A stretch of 64,000 bases of DNA from Vibrio tubiashii ATCC 19109 (GTDB lineage: Bacteria; Pseudomonadota; Gammaproteobacteria; Enterobacterales; Vibrionaceae): positions 1,674,001 to 1,738,000 of the forward strand of contig NZ_CP009354.1 of the NCBI RefSeq assembly GCF_000772105.1, given 5' to 3'. Of this stretch, positions 23,138-32,223 are shown piece by piece. Under the pieces are notes generated by a model. That model had not been told where the DNA came from. It was given only the letters and a program-made list of their open reading frames with translations, and ran no database searches. The position numbers and the translations under genes are program-made. Position 1 is the first letter of the stretch, and each line of letters starts with the position of its first letter.

Positions 23138-23824
23138 CTAGACTGCTGGCTCAATAGATAAAAGCAAAATCTCTCCATCTACGAAACCAACATTTACTTC
23201 AACCCCATCTAAACTCAAGTTGTAAGGTTTCTTCGCCTTGAGGCTTTCATAGATACTATGTAACAATTGCTTTGCGTTGGTCCCTTCCGTTAACTGAAAA
23301 ATTGAACCAAGATACATATATTGAGTTAGTGCCACATCTTTAGCACAGTCTTCTATCCTATCGTAAGGAGATTTCAATTTAAGCTCAGCTACCATTTCAC
23401 GCTTATTTTTCATAACCGTTAAAATATCTACTTTGGCACAAGCATTGGGGTAAATATATTCATATACCTTAAACTCACCCTCCGTCGTACCAATATAACT
23501 ATTCAATTGAGACACCGTATCAATTCTAAGTTCATGTCCAATAGTGCCTTCAATATCTTTTATTTTGTTCAGTTCTTTTTCAAGGCTTAGTCGATCACTT
23601 TCACTAAGAGATGCTAAGTATTCTGAAACCAAAGACACCTTAACGTCTGATTTAGCTACCTGTAACTCAGGCTTAGCTGCGAATGCCAATTCATTATAAT
23701 AGTTAAATAGATTTATGATGCTTACTTTTGTCGTTCTCACATCCGAGCGATTTTCATTTTCTGCTTGTGCATCAAAAGTCAACATTAGCAACGCTAATAG
23801 TATAGTTTTCAGTCCATTAGACAT
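23138..23824 (-). CDS. hypothetical exported protein (228 aa)
   Basis: The N-terminus MSNGLKTILLALLMLTFDAQA is a signal peptide with a likely cleavage after AQA. The mature protein is charged and helical, with a stretch YEYIYPNACAKVDILTVMKNKREMVAELKLKSPYD that resembles the E-x-K strand of nuclease-like folds (VAELKLK after KVDIL), but an exported nuclease of this type would be unusual, so I do not call it. Two Cys (NACAK, EDCAK) could form a disulphide. AAGGAT precedes the ATG by 10 bases. No family recognised. Confidence 0.65.
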   Translation of the reverse strand: MSNGLKTILLALLMLTFDAQAENENRSDVRTTKVSIINLFNYYNELAFAAKPELQVAKSDVKVSLVSEYLASLSESDRLSLEKELNKIKDIEGTIGHELRIDTVSQLNSYIGTTEGEFKVYEYIYPNACAKVDILTVMKNKREMVAELKLKSPYDRIEDCAKDVALTQYMYLGSIFQLTEGTNAKQLLHSIYESLKAKKPYNLSLDGVEVNVGFVDGEILLLSIEPAV

Positions 23825-23871
23825 TTTTTATTATCCTTAACCTAATTTAATTTTCGGTGCATAAATGTAGC

Positions 23872-23994
23872 TAAACGCCCTGCTAAGTGGCTAACAACGC
23901 ATAGCGCGATACTTAAACTAACCGCCGTAAACACTTTACCAGACTAGAACCAAAACCGCCGAGCGTTGATAGTCCGTCTTAAGCAGATTGTTAG
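23872..23994 (-). repeat. attC site with variant core
   Basis: Left end TAAACGCCCTGCTAAGTGGCTAACAACGC carries an extra A in the core (TAAACG instead of TAACG); right end GCCGAGCGTTGATAGTCCGTCTTAAGCAGATTGTTAGG. It is the first attC on the attI side. Confidence 0.88.
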
Positions 23995-23996
23995 GT

Positions 23997-24554
23997 TTAT
24001 TGGCAAAGGAGTCTTATGTTTCCTGTCTTTTCATCATATTCATGATTTGGAATAAGCAGTGGTAGTTTTGACAACTCCAAACCTTTTGATTTTGCTCCCC
24101 ACTTAACAGGCCTACCTGTCGTGTCATAGTAAACTTGATTATCGTAGTCGATAAAACCAGGCTGCCAACCATCGCCAAGGTAACTTAGGTCTTCTGATTC
24201 ATCGAACAATTCTGGGCTAATCAGAGTTACGATCGCTCCATTAACAGGGCTGCGGTCCCAAAAAACAAAATACTCAGGAACAACTGAACGTTCTGCTTCA
24301 GAAACGTAATTGAGGGGATATTTGTCTTTAGGCCACCAAGAAGGATATCGTTCATCAAAAATATTACCACTATGTTTTTTAGCTTTAGCGGTTTCCACCC
24401 TACTTCGTCTGTAAACATTGACCCTTAGCTCTCCTTGCTGAACTCTCACCATTTGACCTGCTTCCAATCTATTTGATTGGATAATTGTCTCTGAGCAATA
24501 TTCTGAAGTTACGGGATTACCATGCGCTATAAACGCAGTAAACACTCCCATCAA
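23997..24554 (-). CDS. hypothetical exported protein, first cassette
   Basis: About 185 residues, with a hydrophobic N-terminus and then a soluble part with several Trp and Pro (ERYPSWWPKDKYPLNYVSEAERSVVPEYFVFW, GDGWQPGFIDYDNQVYYDTTGRP). No family recognised. The start is uncertain: the hydrophobic leader continues upstream as INRLLVLMGVFTAFIAHG, and a good ribosome site AAGGAG sits before an ATT/ATC codon, not before ATG, GTG or TTG. The TTG-ATG pair used here has no ribosome site. It lies next to the array boundary and would be the cassette most exposed to a promoter from outside. Confidence 0.6.
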   Translation of the reverse strand: MMGVFTAFIAHGNPVTSEYCSETIIQSNRLEAGQMVRVQQGELRVNVYRRSRVETAKAKKHSGNIFDERYPSWWPKDKYPLNYVSEAERSVVPEYFVFWDRSPVNGAIVTLISPELFDESEDLSYLGDGWQPGFIDYDNQVYYDTTGRPVKWGAKSKGLELSKLPLLIPNHEYDEKTGNIRLLCQ

Positions 24555-24586
24555 TACTAGTAATCTGTTGATAATAACTCCTTAAA

Positions 24587-24593
24587 ACCTAAC
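24587..24593 (-). other. integron core site at the attI-proximal junction
   Basis: GTTAGGT on the minus strand fits the core GTTRRRY. To its left lies the first cassette, to its right no attC stem exists. This is the expected structure of an attI-cassette junction, although the attI accessory sites cannot be verified by eye. Confidence 0.55.
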
Positions 24594-24810
24594 AGTTCTT
24601 AGCTAGAACAATTCTATAAAAAACTACAGAACCAATCTGCGTTAAAACTTAAGTTCCCCTCACGTTACCAAACCAACTTACGAAATAACAGTTACTTACA
24701 TCAAACATAGAAACTTACGAATCACAAAATGCAGAATTGTTCTATCTAGCATGATTTGCATCCTGCTTTCGACAATGTGTGTATTTATACAGTACCAATA
24801 TTTGAACTAC

Positions 24811-24843
24811 AAAAAAGCCCCGCATTAGGTAATGCGAGGCTTT
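24811..24843 (-). terminator. rho-independent terminator of ybiT
   Basis: On the minus strand AAGCCTCGCATT-ACCT-AATGCGGGGCTT forms a strong stem followed by TTTTTG, 25 bases after the ybiT stop. Confidence 0.9.
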
Positions 24844-24867
24844 CAGTAACCAGATTTGAAGCTAATC

Positions 24868-26460
24868 TTAGCCTACAATGCCACGCGCTTTTAGGAACTC
24901 TGCGTAAGTGCCTTTAAAGTCGGTAATCTTGTTATCTTTGATCTCGATGATACGAGTTGCCAACGAGTCTACAAATACACGGTCGTGAGATACGAAGAAT
25001 AACGTACCTTTGTATTGCTCTAGTGCAGTGTTTAGAGATTCGATAGATTCCATATCCATGTGGTTGGTTGGTTCATCCATCAACAACATGTTTGGTTTAT
25101 GCATCATAAGCTTACCTAGAAGCATACGGCCTTGCTCACCACCAGAAAGTACTTTTACTGATTTTTTGATGTCATCTTGCGAAAACAGCATACGACCTAA
25201 GAAGCTACGAATAACTTGCTCGTCATCGCCTTCTTGACGCCACTGTCCCATCCAATCCATAAGGTTTAGATCTTCTTCAAAATCAGCGGCATGGTCTTGC
25301 GCATAGTAACCAATATTAGAGTTTTCTGACCACTTGAACTCACCCGTGCGTGGCTCTAGTACACCCGCAAGAGTGTTGAGTAGCGTTGTTTTGCCTACAC
25401 CGTTCTCACCAATGATGGCAACACGCTCACCCACTTCAAAGATCGCATTGAAATCGCTAAACAAATCGTCTTCGAAACCTTGGCTAAGGTTTTCTACGAT
25501 AAGTGCGTTACGGAATAACTCTTTCGATTGCTCAAAGCGGATGAATGGGTTTTGGCGGCTTGATGCTTTCACTTCTTCAAGCTGAATCTTATCAATCTGC
25601 TTAGCACGAGAAGTGGCTTGTTTAGCCTTAGATGCGTTAGCAGAGAAACGAGCAACGAAGGTTTGCAACTCGGCAATTTGCGCTTTTTTCTTCGCGTTGT
25701 CAGACAATAGGCGGTCGCGTGCTTGCGATGCCGCTGTCATGTACTCATCATAGTTACCAGGGTATACACGCAGCTCACCGTAGTCTAAGTCTGCCATGTG
25801 TGTACAAACTGAGTTCAAGAAGTGACGGTCGTGCGAGATGATGATCATCGTGCAGTTACGTTGGTTTAGCGTCTCTTCCAACCAGCGGATAGTATCCATG
25901 TCCAAGTTGTTGGTTGGTTCGTCGAGTAGCATGATGTGCGGGTCAGCAAATAGAACCTGTGCAAGAAGTACACGAAGTTTCCAACCAGGGGCAACTTCGC
26001 TCATTAAACCGTAGTGTTGCTCTTCAGGAATACCAACAGCAAGGAGTAACTCGCCTGCTTTTGCGTCGGCCATGTAACCGTCCATTTCTGCAAATTGAAC
26101 TTCTAGGTCAGCAACAAGCATGCCCTCTTCTTCGCTCATTTCAGGCAAAGAATAAATGCGATCGCGCTCTTTTTTTACTTCCCACAGTTCTTTGTAACCC
26201 ATGATAACGGTATCAATCACGGTGAACTCTTCGTAAGCAAACTGATCCTGGTTTAGCTTCGCTACGCGCTCGTTAGGGTCATAACTTACATTACCACCTG
26301 TAGGGTCAAGCTCTCCGCTTAGAATTTTCATGAACGTTGATTTACCACAGCCGTTCGCACCGATAAGGCCGTAACGGTTACCTTCACCAAACTTAACAGA
26401 GATGTTTTCAAAAAGTGGCTTAGCGCCAAATTGCTGTGTGATGTTGTTAGTGGAAATCAA
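24868..26460 (-). CDS. ybiT: ABC-F family ATPase YbiT
   Basis: 530 residues, the same length as E. coli YbiT, and similar throughout. Two ATP-binding cassettes are present: the first with [24 protein letters not shown] and [10 protein letters not shown], the second with [23 protein letters not shown] and [11 protein letters not shown]. They are joined by a charged linker ([43 protein letters not shown]), the arm that enters the ribosomal E site in ABC-F proteins. No membrane domain. ABC-F proteins relieve ribosome stalling. The gene is a monocistronic core gene with its own terminator. Confidence 0.95.
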   Translation of the reverse strand: MISTNNITQQFGAKPLFENISVKFGEGNRYGLIGANGCGKSTFMKILSGELDPTGGNVSYDPNERVAKLNQDQFAYEEFTVIDTVIMGYKELWEVKKERDRIYSLPEMSEEEGMLVADLEVQFAEMDGYMADAKAGELLLAVGIPEEQHYGLMSEVAPGWKLRVLLAQVLFADPHIMLLDEPTNNLDMDTIRWLEETLNQRNCTMIIISHDRHFLNSVCTHMADLDYGELRVYPGNYDEYMTAASQARDRLLSDNAKKKAQIAELQTFVARFSANASKAKQATSRAKQIDKIQLEEVKASSRQNPFIRFEQSKELFRNALIVENLSQGFEDDLFSDFNAIFEVGERVAIIGENGVGKTTLLNTLAGVLEPRTGEFKWSENSNIGYYAQDHAADFEEDLNLMDWMGQWRQEGDDEQVIRSFLGRMLFSQDDIKKSVKVLSGGEQGRMLLGKLMMHKPNMLLMDEPTNHMDMESIESLNTALEQYKGTLFFVSHDRVFVDSLATRIIEIKDNKITDFKGTYAEFLKARGIVG

Positions 26461-26642
26461 TGTCGTTACCTATAAAATATGAAAAACCGCGCCACACTAC
26501 TGTTTACTGAGACGAACTTCAAGTTTTGTTTTTCTCACATCGAATAAGGCGATTGTCTCAGTCATCTTATCTAACATTTTAAAGTTGGATTCAGGTTGCA
26601 GTTCTATATAATCGCTGACAGTTCCAACAACTAATCAAAACC

Positions 26643-26933
26643 ATGAATAAGACACTTTTCTTGCTTGTTGCCTCAATGCCTTTTACTGCATCCTTTGCAA
26701 TTGCCAAAAATACGTTTAATGCCAACCCAGTGTGGGGAAACGATACCTATGGGCATTTACAAACAGGTGACATCGTTTATCAAGATGATGAAATCATCTG
26801 CTTACATGGAAAATCGAATAAGTGCTACGACAAAAAAGTGATCATGGAGTGCGGAATGCCGCCCGAGTCGTTACCAGAAAAGCTCAAATATCAGGAGTGT
26901 AAAGACACCTTAGCCGAAGAGCCAAATAAGTAG
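26643..26933 (+). CDS. hypothetical exported protein (96 aa)
   Basis: The N-terminus MNKTLFLLVASMPFTASFAIA is a signal peptide. The mature part of about 75 residues is polar, with the stretch NPVWGNDTYGHLQTGDIVYQDDEIICLHGKSNKCYDKKVIMECGMPPE and four Cys (IIC, NKC, MEC, QEC) that could form two disulphides in the periplasm. I do not recognise a family. Single gene followed by a strong two-way terminator. Confidence 0.75.
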   Translation: MNKTLFLLVASMPFTASFAIAKNTFNANPVWGNDTYGHLQTGDIVYQDDEIICLHGKSNKCYDKKVIMECGMPPESLPEKLKYQECKDTLAEEPNK

Positions 26934-26967
26934 AAAAACGGTCAGCATCATTGCTGACCGTTTTTTT
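26934..26967. terminator. bidirectional terminator
   Basis: AAAAACGGTCAGC-ATCATT-GCTGACCGTTTTTTT is a perfect stem with A-tract and T-tract on the two sides, serving both the small exported protein gene (plus) and the sensor kinase gene (minus). Confidence 0.92.
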
Positions 26968-28996
26968 ATAGGTTCATAACTTTGAGCTGAGGTTCAGCGC
27001 GTTCGGGAAGGTAAATACTGAACTGGCTTCCTTTACCCCATTCAGAGTCAACTCTGAGTTCACCACCAGACTGGCTGAGAATACTTTGTGAGACAGAAAG
27101 ACCTAAGCCGGTTCCATCCCGCTTAGTGGTGTAAAACGGTGAGAAGATTCGTTTTAGGTTCTCGGGCTTAATACCGCAGCCTTCATCTTTAACATGAATG
27201 ACAGCACCACGAGTCTGCCCTTCTTCTACCCAGTCTTCGCTTGAGACGATTAGTCGACCTTTCCCTTGCATTGCATGAATACCGTTCATTTGCAGATTGA
27301 CCAAAATTTGCAGTAGCTGATGGCGATTCACTTCAACGGATGCTTGCGCGTTTAACTCTGTTTCAAACGTCACTTCACGTTTCTTTGCACCTGTTTTAAC
27401 CAGTGTAACGCTCTCTTCAATGATGGGATTCACACGCTGCCAAGTGATCTCATCCTGTACACCGCCTTGTCTACTGTACTGCAGCAGACTACGTGTAATA
27501 TTGCGGATGCGGTCTATCTGCGCGTGAATTGCTTCAATCTCTTCTTTTACTCGAGATGACTCATCACCTAACTCAAACTGCATCAGTTCAACATTACCTA
27601 AGATCACAGCTGTTGGGTTATTGATCTCGTGTGCAATACCAGCAGTAAGCTCACCTAAAGCAGCCAGTTTTTCATTAACAACCAATTTGTCACGTGTCTG
27701 ATTCAGTAGTTGGATATGTAACTCTAGCTCTTGCGTTTTCTCTTCGAGGCTCGCTGTTCGATCTTGGACTTTACACTCTAGTTCATTCGCAGCCCGTTGA
27801 ATTTCATTCTTCCGCTGCCTAAGAAGGTCGAGCATGTTGTCGAATTGTTTGGCAAGCTGAGCAAGTTCATGCCCTTCGTCTAAGCCCAAAGGCCCAATGC
27901 GAGTCTCTTTGCCCAACTGAATCATTTTTACTACACGGTGAATGTGTTCAATCGGTATGAAAAGATCCCGAGAGCCTCGATAAACAAGCAAACTAGAGAT
28001 AAACAGTAAGAAGAGCGTCGTAATAGAGATCTCTGCGATATTAGTCATGTAAGTGGTTACGAATGGCCACAACAAATACCCCGTATACAGCATACCAATC
28101 ACGTTGTTGTACTGGTCATATAAAGGCTGATAGGCAGTGATGTACCATGCATCGTACACAAACGCTAAGTTTGTCCACTCATGTCCTTCTACCAGAACCG
28201 CTTGTTTCACTTCATCAGAAACGCGAGTACCGATGGCTCTACCTAGTCGGTCGTTACTGTCTAAAGGGACGTTGGTGCTAACACGTAAGTCATCTAAAAA
28301 TACAGTCAAAGTGCCGACAGGGCGCAAACTATCTTGCTTTGACGGATAGATAAGATCACGAATCGTATCAACCAACACCGTACTGTTGTTAAGCAGTAAC
28401 CCTCCATCTAAAAAGCCAATGATATCGTTGGTTTGGCTGCGGATAGGGATTACTGTACGACTCACTAGCCCCCTGCTTTCAACGGAATTGTTCTCGAGAA
28501 TCGGCGTTTGAGCACGCTTAACTAAGTCATTGCCCAACTCAGCCAATTCCTGCTGAGTTAACACGTCGAAAAAGGATTCTCGATGAGTCAGATCCATAAA
28601 TCTAAATTTATTTTCCATGCTGTCAACACGATGGAAACGCAGAAAATCGAGCTTATATTTTTCTCGTTGTCTCGATACCCAACTAGATAGATCCAACTCG
28701 CTGACTTCTTTGCTACGGACTCGTGAAACGAATTCAAAAGAACTTGCAAACGATTTAACATGATTCGCCTGCTTCTCTTGAATCAGTTCGATGCTATTTT
28801 CTGCCACGCCAAGTCTTTCAGACACATCAACTAATGCGCTTTGCCATGTGTAATGGATCGACCAATAAATGGTGATACCTATAAGCGCGACCAAAGTCAG
28901 AACGATAGGCGCAGAGGTTAAGATCATCAGGCGATAACGAACCATGGTTTTGAATCGATAACGCCATTTTGACCATAGAGAGGTGCTATTCGGCAT
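26966..28996 (-). CDS. membrane sensor histidine kinase (DctB-like, Cache-type)
   Basis: 676 residues: transmembrane segment near residues 23-44, a large periplasmic domain of about 280 residues with Cache-like features (RDLIYPSKQD, GTLTVFLDDLRVSTNV, WYITAYQPLYDQYNNVIGMLYTGY), a second membrane segment near 325-340, HAMP, a coiled coil, then HisKA with the phosphorylatable His in GELTAGIAHEINNPTAVILGN and HATPase with NLQMNGIHAM, DEGCGI and GTGLGLSVS. It should phosphorylate the sigma-54 activator encoded upstream, which it overlaps by 11 bases. The signal may be related to the tungstate/molybdate locus next door. Confidence 0.92.
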   Translation of the reverse strand: MPNSTSLWSKWRYRFKTMVRYRLMILTSAPIVLTLVALIGITIYWSIHYTWQSALVDVSERLGVAENSIELIQEKQANHVKSFASSFEFVSRVRSKEVSELDLSSWVSRQREKYKLDFLRFHRVDSMENKFRFMDLTHRESFFDVLTQQELAELGNDLVKRAQTPILENNSVESRGLVSRTVIPIRSQTNDIIGFLDGGLLLNNSTVLVDTIRDLIYPSKQDSLRPVGTLTVFLDDLRVSTNVPLDSNDRLGRAIGTRVSDEVKQAVLVEGHEWTNLAFVYDAWYITAYQPLYDQYNNVIGMLYTGYLLWPFVTTYMTNIAEISITTLFLLFISSLLVYRGSRDLFIPIEHIHRVVKMIQLGKETRIGPLGLDEGHELAQLAKQFDNMLDLLRQRKNEIQRAANELECKVQDRTASLEEKTQELELHIQLLNQTRDKLVVNEKLAALGELTAGIAHEINNPTAVILGNVELMQFELGDESSRVKEEIEAIHAQIDRIRNITRSLLQYSRQGGVQDEITWQRVNPIIEESVTLVKTGAKKREVTFETELNAQASVEVNRHQLLQILVNLQMNGIHAMQGKGRLIVSSEDWVEEGQTRGAVIHVKDEGCGIKPENLKRIFSPFYTTKRDGTGLGLSVSQSILSQSGGELRVDSEWGKGSQFSIYLPERAEPQLKVMNL

Positions 28997-30434
28997 AGCT
29001 CGATTCCTCGCTATCCCACTCTTTAAACTTACGCTCTAACGTTTTGCGCGCAACACCCAAATCTCGCGCAGCGGCAGATTTGTTGCCATCGTGAAAATCA
29101 ACCAACTGTTGGATATGGGCTTTCTCAACTTGCTTTAGTGGCCAACTGTTTGGATAACCTTCGCCTTGATTAGACGGCGTTGTCAGTTCAATCACCTCTG
29201 CGCCACTTGAGACGGTCATGGTAACGGAAGGTTTTAATGTGTCGCCATGGATCTCTCGCCAGTAGTGCGCAGGTGGCTTACCAAGCAAGATGCAACGTTC
29301 AATAAGGTTTTTTAGTTCGCGGATGTTGCCTGGCCAATCGTACTCGTTCATTGCCAGAATATCTTCATGTGCCCAGTTTGGGTTTGGCATGCCTAGCTCA
29401 GATGCGAGCATTTTGGTGAAAAATGGCACAAGTTCAATCAGATCGGCTTTGCGCTCTCTTAAAGGCATGACATCAATTTTAAGGACATTAAGTCGATAGA
29501 ATAAGTCTGCGCGGAAATTTCCCTTGTTAACCTCTTCTTGTAAGTTACGGTTGGTTGCTGCCACAACTCTAACGTCAACCGATATCTCTTTTTCACCACC
29601 AACTGGGCGGATTGTTCGCTGTTCTAAAACACGTAATAAGGCAGACTGCATTGCGAGCGGCATTTCACCAATTTCGTCTAAGAAGAGCGTGCCACCATTT
29701 GCAACACGGAACAAACCTTCACGGCTTTTCTTAGCCCCTGTAAATGCTCCGGCATTGTGACCAAACAGCTCACTTTCAAGCAGTTCAGGCGCAATTGCGC
29801 CACAGTTGATGGGTACAAAAGGCCCACTGCGTTGACTTGCTTCATGAATACCTCGGGCTACTAGCTCTTTACCCGTTCCCGACTCGCCCTCTACTAATAC
29901 GGAGGCGCGTGACGGCGCAAACTGAGTGATGAGCTGCTTTAACTGTGCGGTCTTTTCAGAACCTCCAACAATGTCAGTCGCGACATGGCGTTTAAACTCA
30001 TGACGCAACGCAAACTGGTGACGTTCTTCTAAGCGCTTATCAATACAGCGCTGCACGGCTTGCAACATTTGCTCGAGGTTGAACGGCTTAAGAATAAAAT
30101 CAGACGCCCCTAGCTTGAGTGCGGAAATCGCGGTTTCTAAGTCTGCGTAGCCCGTCATAAAGATAATGTCGGCTTTTTTATCAGGGTCATTAAAAGCTTC
30201 TTCCCATTCGATTCCCGAACGCCCAGGTAAGTTGATATCCAGAACAATCAAATCGTAATGGTTAGCACTACGAAGCTGCTCAGCATCTTCTATACTCCCG
30301 ACACAATCTACTTTTGAAAACCATTTACTCAACGCTTTGTTCAGTATGGTTTGCATTCCGATCTCGTCATCAACAACGAGAACGGAAAACGCTTGATATT
30401 GTGAAGCTTTATTAGGATCGAATGATGGAGGCAT
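28986..30434 (-). CDS. sigma-54-dependent response regulator (DctD/NtrC type)
   Basis: About 482 residues with three domains: receiver with acidic VVDDE, D66 in LIVLDINLPGRSG and Lys in ILKPF; AAA+ domain with Walker A GESGTGKE, GAFTGA (the sigma-54 contact loop) and GGTLFLDEIGEM; and a Fis-type HTH at the C-terminus (GNKSAAARDLGVARKTLERKF). Phosphorylated, it would drive a sigma-54 promoter from enhancer sites. The ATG of MPPSFDP is used; a GTG three codons upstream is possible. It is divergent from tupA, whose upstream region contains a good sigma-54 promoter. Confidence 0.93.
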   Translation of the reverse strand: MPPSFDPNKASQYQAFSVLVVDDEIGMQTILNKALSKWFSKVDCVGSIEDAEQLRSANHYDLIVLDINLPGRSGIEWEEAFNDPDKKADIIFMTGYADLETAISALKLGASDFILKPFNLEQMLQAVQRCIDKRLEERHQFALRHEFKRHVATDIVGGSEKTAQLKQLITQFAPSRASVLVEGESGTGKELVARGIHEASQRSGPFVPINCGAIAPELLESELFGHNAGAFTGAKKSREGLFRVANGGTLFLDEIGEMPLAMQSALLRVLEQRTIRPVGGEKEISVDVRVVAATNRNLQEEVNKGNFRADLFYRLNVLKIDVMPLRERKADLIELVPFFTKMLASELGMPNPNWAHEDILAMNEYDWPGNIRELKNLIERCILLGKPPAHYWREIHGDTLKPSVTMTVSSGAEVIELTTPSNQGEGYPNSWPLKQVEKAHIQQLVDFHDGNKSAAARDLGVARKTLERKFKEWDSEESSYAE

Positions 30435-30461
30435 GATGACCACTTTTCATATAGGGTAATT

Positions 30462-30523
30462 GGGACAGAGTGTACCAAGTTTATCCGTTAACGCCTCAAT
30501 AAATGTGAGACATTTTGTCCCCC
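30462..30523. promoter_or_regulatory. candidate enhancer sites for the adjacent sigma-54 activator
   Basis: Two related imperfect palindromes lie 60-130 bases upstream of the tupA sigma-54 promoter: GGGACA-GAG-TGTACC (30462-30475) and GAGACA-TTT-TGTCCC (30508-30522). Both have the GACA...TGT half sites and sit at normal enhancer distances. Assignment is inference from position and symmetry. Confidence 0.5.
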
Positions 30524-30580
30524 ATCAAGTTTTAACTAGGTAAGTTATTGATATTTCGTTTGAAAACTATCACATATTTT

Positions 30581-30596
30581 TGGCATTAAGATTGCT
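30581..30596 (+). promoter_or_regulatory. sigma-54 (-24/-12) promoter of tupA
   Basis: TGGCATTAAGATTGCT matches the consensus TGGCAC-N5-TTGCW, with exactly 10 bases between the GG and GC. It is about 100 bases upstream of the tupA ATG and points toward it. Confidence 0.8.
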
Positions 30597-30693
30597 TTCT
30601 ATGCATGCCGACTTATAACACGAATCTTATGGCATAGATTCAATATCTCTTAATTTGAATAGCCCAAATTATAGAAAACGGATTTATAACAAT

Positions 30694-31509
30694 ATGAAAA
30701 AACTCACTTTTACATTAGCAACTGCGTCTTTGGCTCTAGTTAGCTATTCGGCATCCTCGGCTGATAACTCTCACGTGCGTTTGGCAACAACGACAAGTAC
30801 CTACCACTCTGGCCTACTTGACTACCTACTTCCTGAATTTGAAAAAGACACGGGTTACAAAGTCGATGTGATCGCAGCCGGTACGGGTAAATCGCTCAAA
30901 ATGGGTGAAAACGGTGATGTTGATTTGGTCATGACTCACGCCCCGAAAGCCGAAGCAAACTTCGTTGAAAAGGGTTATGGCGTTCTACCTCGTAAGCTGA
31001 TGCACAACGACTTTGTTATTGTCGGCCCTCACGCCGATCCAGCCAAAGTGGCAAAGCAGAAAGATGTCGCTGAAGTGTTTAAAAACATCGCCAATATGGA
31101 TGCGACGTTTGTCTCTCGCGGTGATGATTCAGGTACTCATAAAAAAGAGAAAGGGATCTGGGAACAAACCAAAATGGAGCCAAATTTCGGTGGCTACCGT
31201 AGTGTCGGTCAAGGTATGGGGCCAACGCTCAACATGGCGAACGAAATGCAAGGCTACACCATGACTGACCGTGGCACTTGGCTCGCATACAACAACAAAC
31301 TTGATCTCGAGATTTTGTTCCAAGGTGACAAAAAGCTATTTAACCCATATCAGGTCATCTTGGTTAACCCAGAACGCTACCCAAGCATTAATTACCAAGG
31401 TGCAAAAGAGTTTAGTGATTGGCTAGTGAACCCACGTGGGCAAAAACTGATTAACGACTTTAAACTTAATGGCAAACAACTGTTTGTTGCTAACGCAAAC
31501 GAGAAATAG
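30694..31509 (+). CDS. tupA: tungstate ABC transporter, substrate-binding protein TupA
   Basis: 271 residues with a signal peptide (MKKLTFTLATASLALVSYSASSA). The mature N-terminus HVRLATTTSTYHSGLLDYLLP has the TTTS motif typical of TupA tungstate-binding proteins; further conserved blocks are VIAAGTGKSLKMGENGDVDLVMTHAP and SRGDDSGTHKKE, which supply the oxyanion ligands, and VGQGMGPTLNMANEMQGYTMTDRGTW. It binds tungstate (possibly molybdate) in the periplasm and delivers it to TupBC. First gene of the operon tupA-tupB-tupC with mobA and mobB-moeA behind. I use the ATG at 30694, as the upstream extension lacks coding character. Confidence 0.95.
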   Translation: MKKLTFTLATASLALVSYSASSADNSHVRLATTTSTYHSGLLDYLLPEFEKDTGYKVDVIAAGTGKSLKMGENGDVDLVMTHAPKAEANFVEKGYGVLPRKLMHNDFVIVGPHADPAKVAKQKDVAEVFKNIANMDATFVSRGDDSGTHKKEKGIWEQTKMEPNFGGYRSVGQGMGPTLNMANEMQGYTMTDRGTWLAYNNKLDLEILFQGDKKLFNPYQVILVNPERYPSINYQGAKEFSDWLVNPRGQKLINDFKLNGKQLFVANANEK

Positions 31510-31515
31510 AACTCG

Positions 31516-32214
31516 ATGAGCCTTTGGCAAACAACGCTAGATGCGCTCACACTATTGGTGAGCTTCGATAAAGAGCTTTGGGAGATCGTTGCGGTCTCCT
31601 TCAGCGTCTCTTTGTCCGCAATTTCAATTGTTCTTTTCCCCGCAATCATTTTCTCATTTGTATTGGCTTATACAGATTTTAAAGGCAAATGGTTGTTCCT
31701 ATCATTGATTAATACGCTACAAGCAATTCCGACGGTTGTGATTGGTTTATTGCTATACATGCTACTGTCACGCGCAGGTCCTTTAGGCGACTGGCAGATG
31801 CTGTTTACTCAAAAAGCGATGATTGTTGGTCAAATGCTGATTGGTTTTCCGGTGTTAGTGTCAATGATGCACGGCGCATTGCAGTCTAGCGATCGAAGAG
31901 CAGTTGAAACCTCAATTACATTGGGCGCTTCTATACCGCGAATTATTGCCACCATGGTGTGGGAAACACGTTTTCCACTCTTGGCGGCAGCAATAGCGGC
32001 GTTTTCTCGCATTGTGACCGAAGTGGGTTGTTCAACCATGGTTGGCGGCAACATTATGGGAATCACTCGTAACATCCCTACAGCGATTGCGATGGAGAGC
32101 CACAAAGGGGCGTTCGCTCAAGGGGTTGCTTTGGGCATCGTCTTGCTTACATTGGCACTGGTACTAAACTTCATGCTGACTAGTATGCGCGGCAAAGGTT
32201 ACTTAAGGACTTAA
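31516..32214 (+). CDS. tupB: tungstate ABC transporter, permease TupB
   Basis: 232 residues with five to six membrane segments. The EAA-type loop that contacts the ATPase is visible in RRAVETSITLGASIPRIIATMVWETRFPLLAA. TupB/ModB-like permeases form a homodimeric channel in the inner membrane. The start follows the tupA stop by 6 bases. Confidence 0.93.
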   Translation: MSLWQTTLDALTLLVSFDKELWEIVAVSFSVSLSAISIVLFPAIIFSFVLAYTDFKGKWLFLSLINTLQAIPTVVIGLLLYMLLSRAGPLGDWQMLFTQKAMIVGQMLIGFPVLVSMMHGALQSSDRRAVETSITLGASIPRIIATMVWETRFPLLAAAIAAFSRIVTEVGCSTMVGGNIMGITRNIPTAIAMESHKGAFAQGVALGIVLLTLALVLNFMLTSMRGKGYLRT

Positions 32215-32223
32215 GGGCGCTGT

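Larger units (their letters stand above)
24555..24867. other. array boundary and non-coding flank
   Basis: Contains the last GTTAGGT core (24587-24593, minus strand), where the first cassette joins unique DNA, then about 220 bases without attC or reading frame, and finally the ybiT terminator. The piece includes two copies of an AGAACAATTCT-like palindrome in inverted orientation (24603-24616 and 24731-24748). No integrase gene or recognisable fragment of one is present. Confidence 0.7.

Noticed and set aside
23138..23824. Possible nuclease-like E-x-K strand (VAELKLK) in an exported protein
   Set aside because: No other motif of the fold is evident and the signal peptide makes a restriction-type nuclease unlikely.
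1..24593. CRISPR-like regular repeats
   Set aside because: The repeated units are 120-base attC sites with variable interiors separated by genes of variable size, not short direct repeats with uniform spacers.
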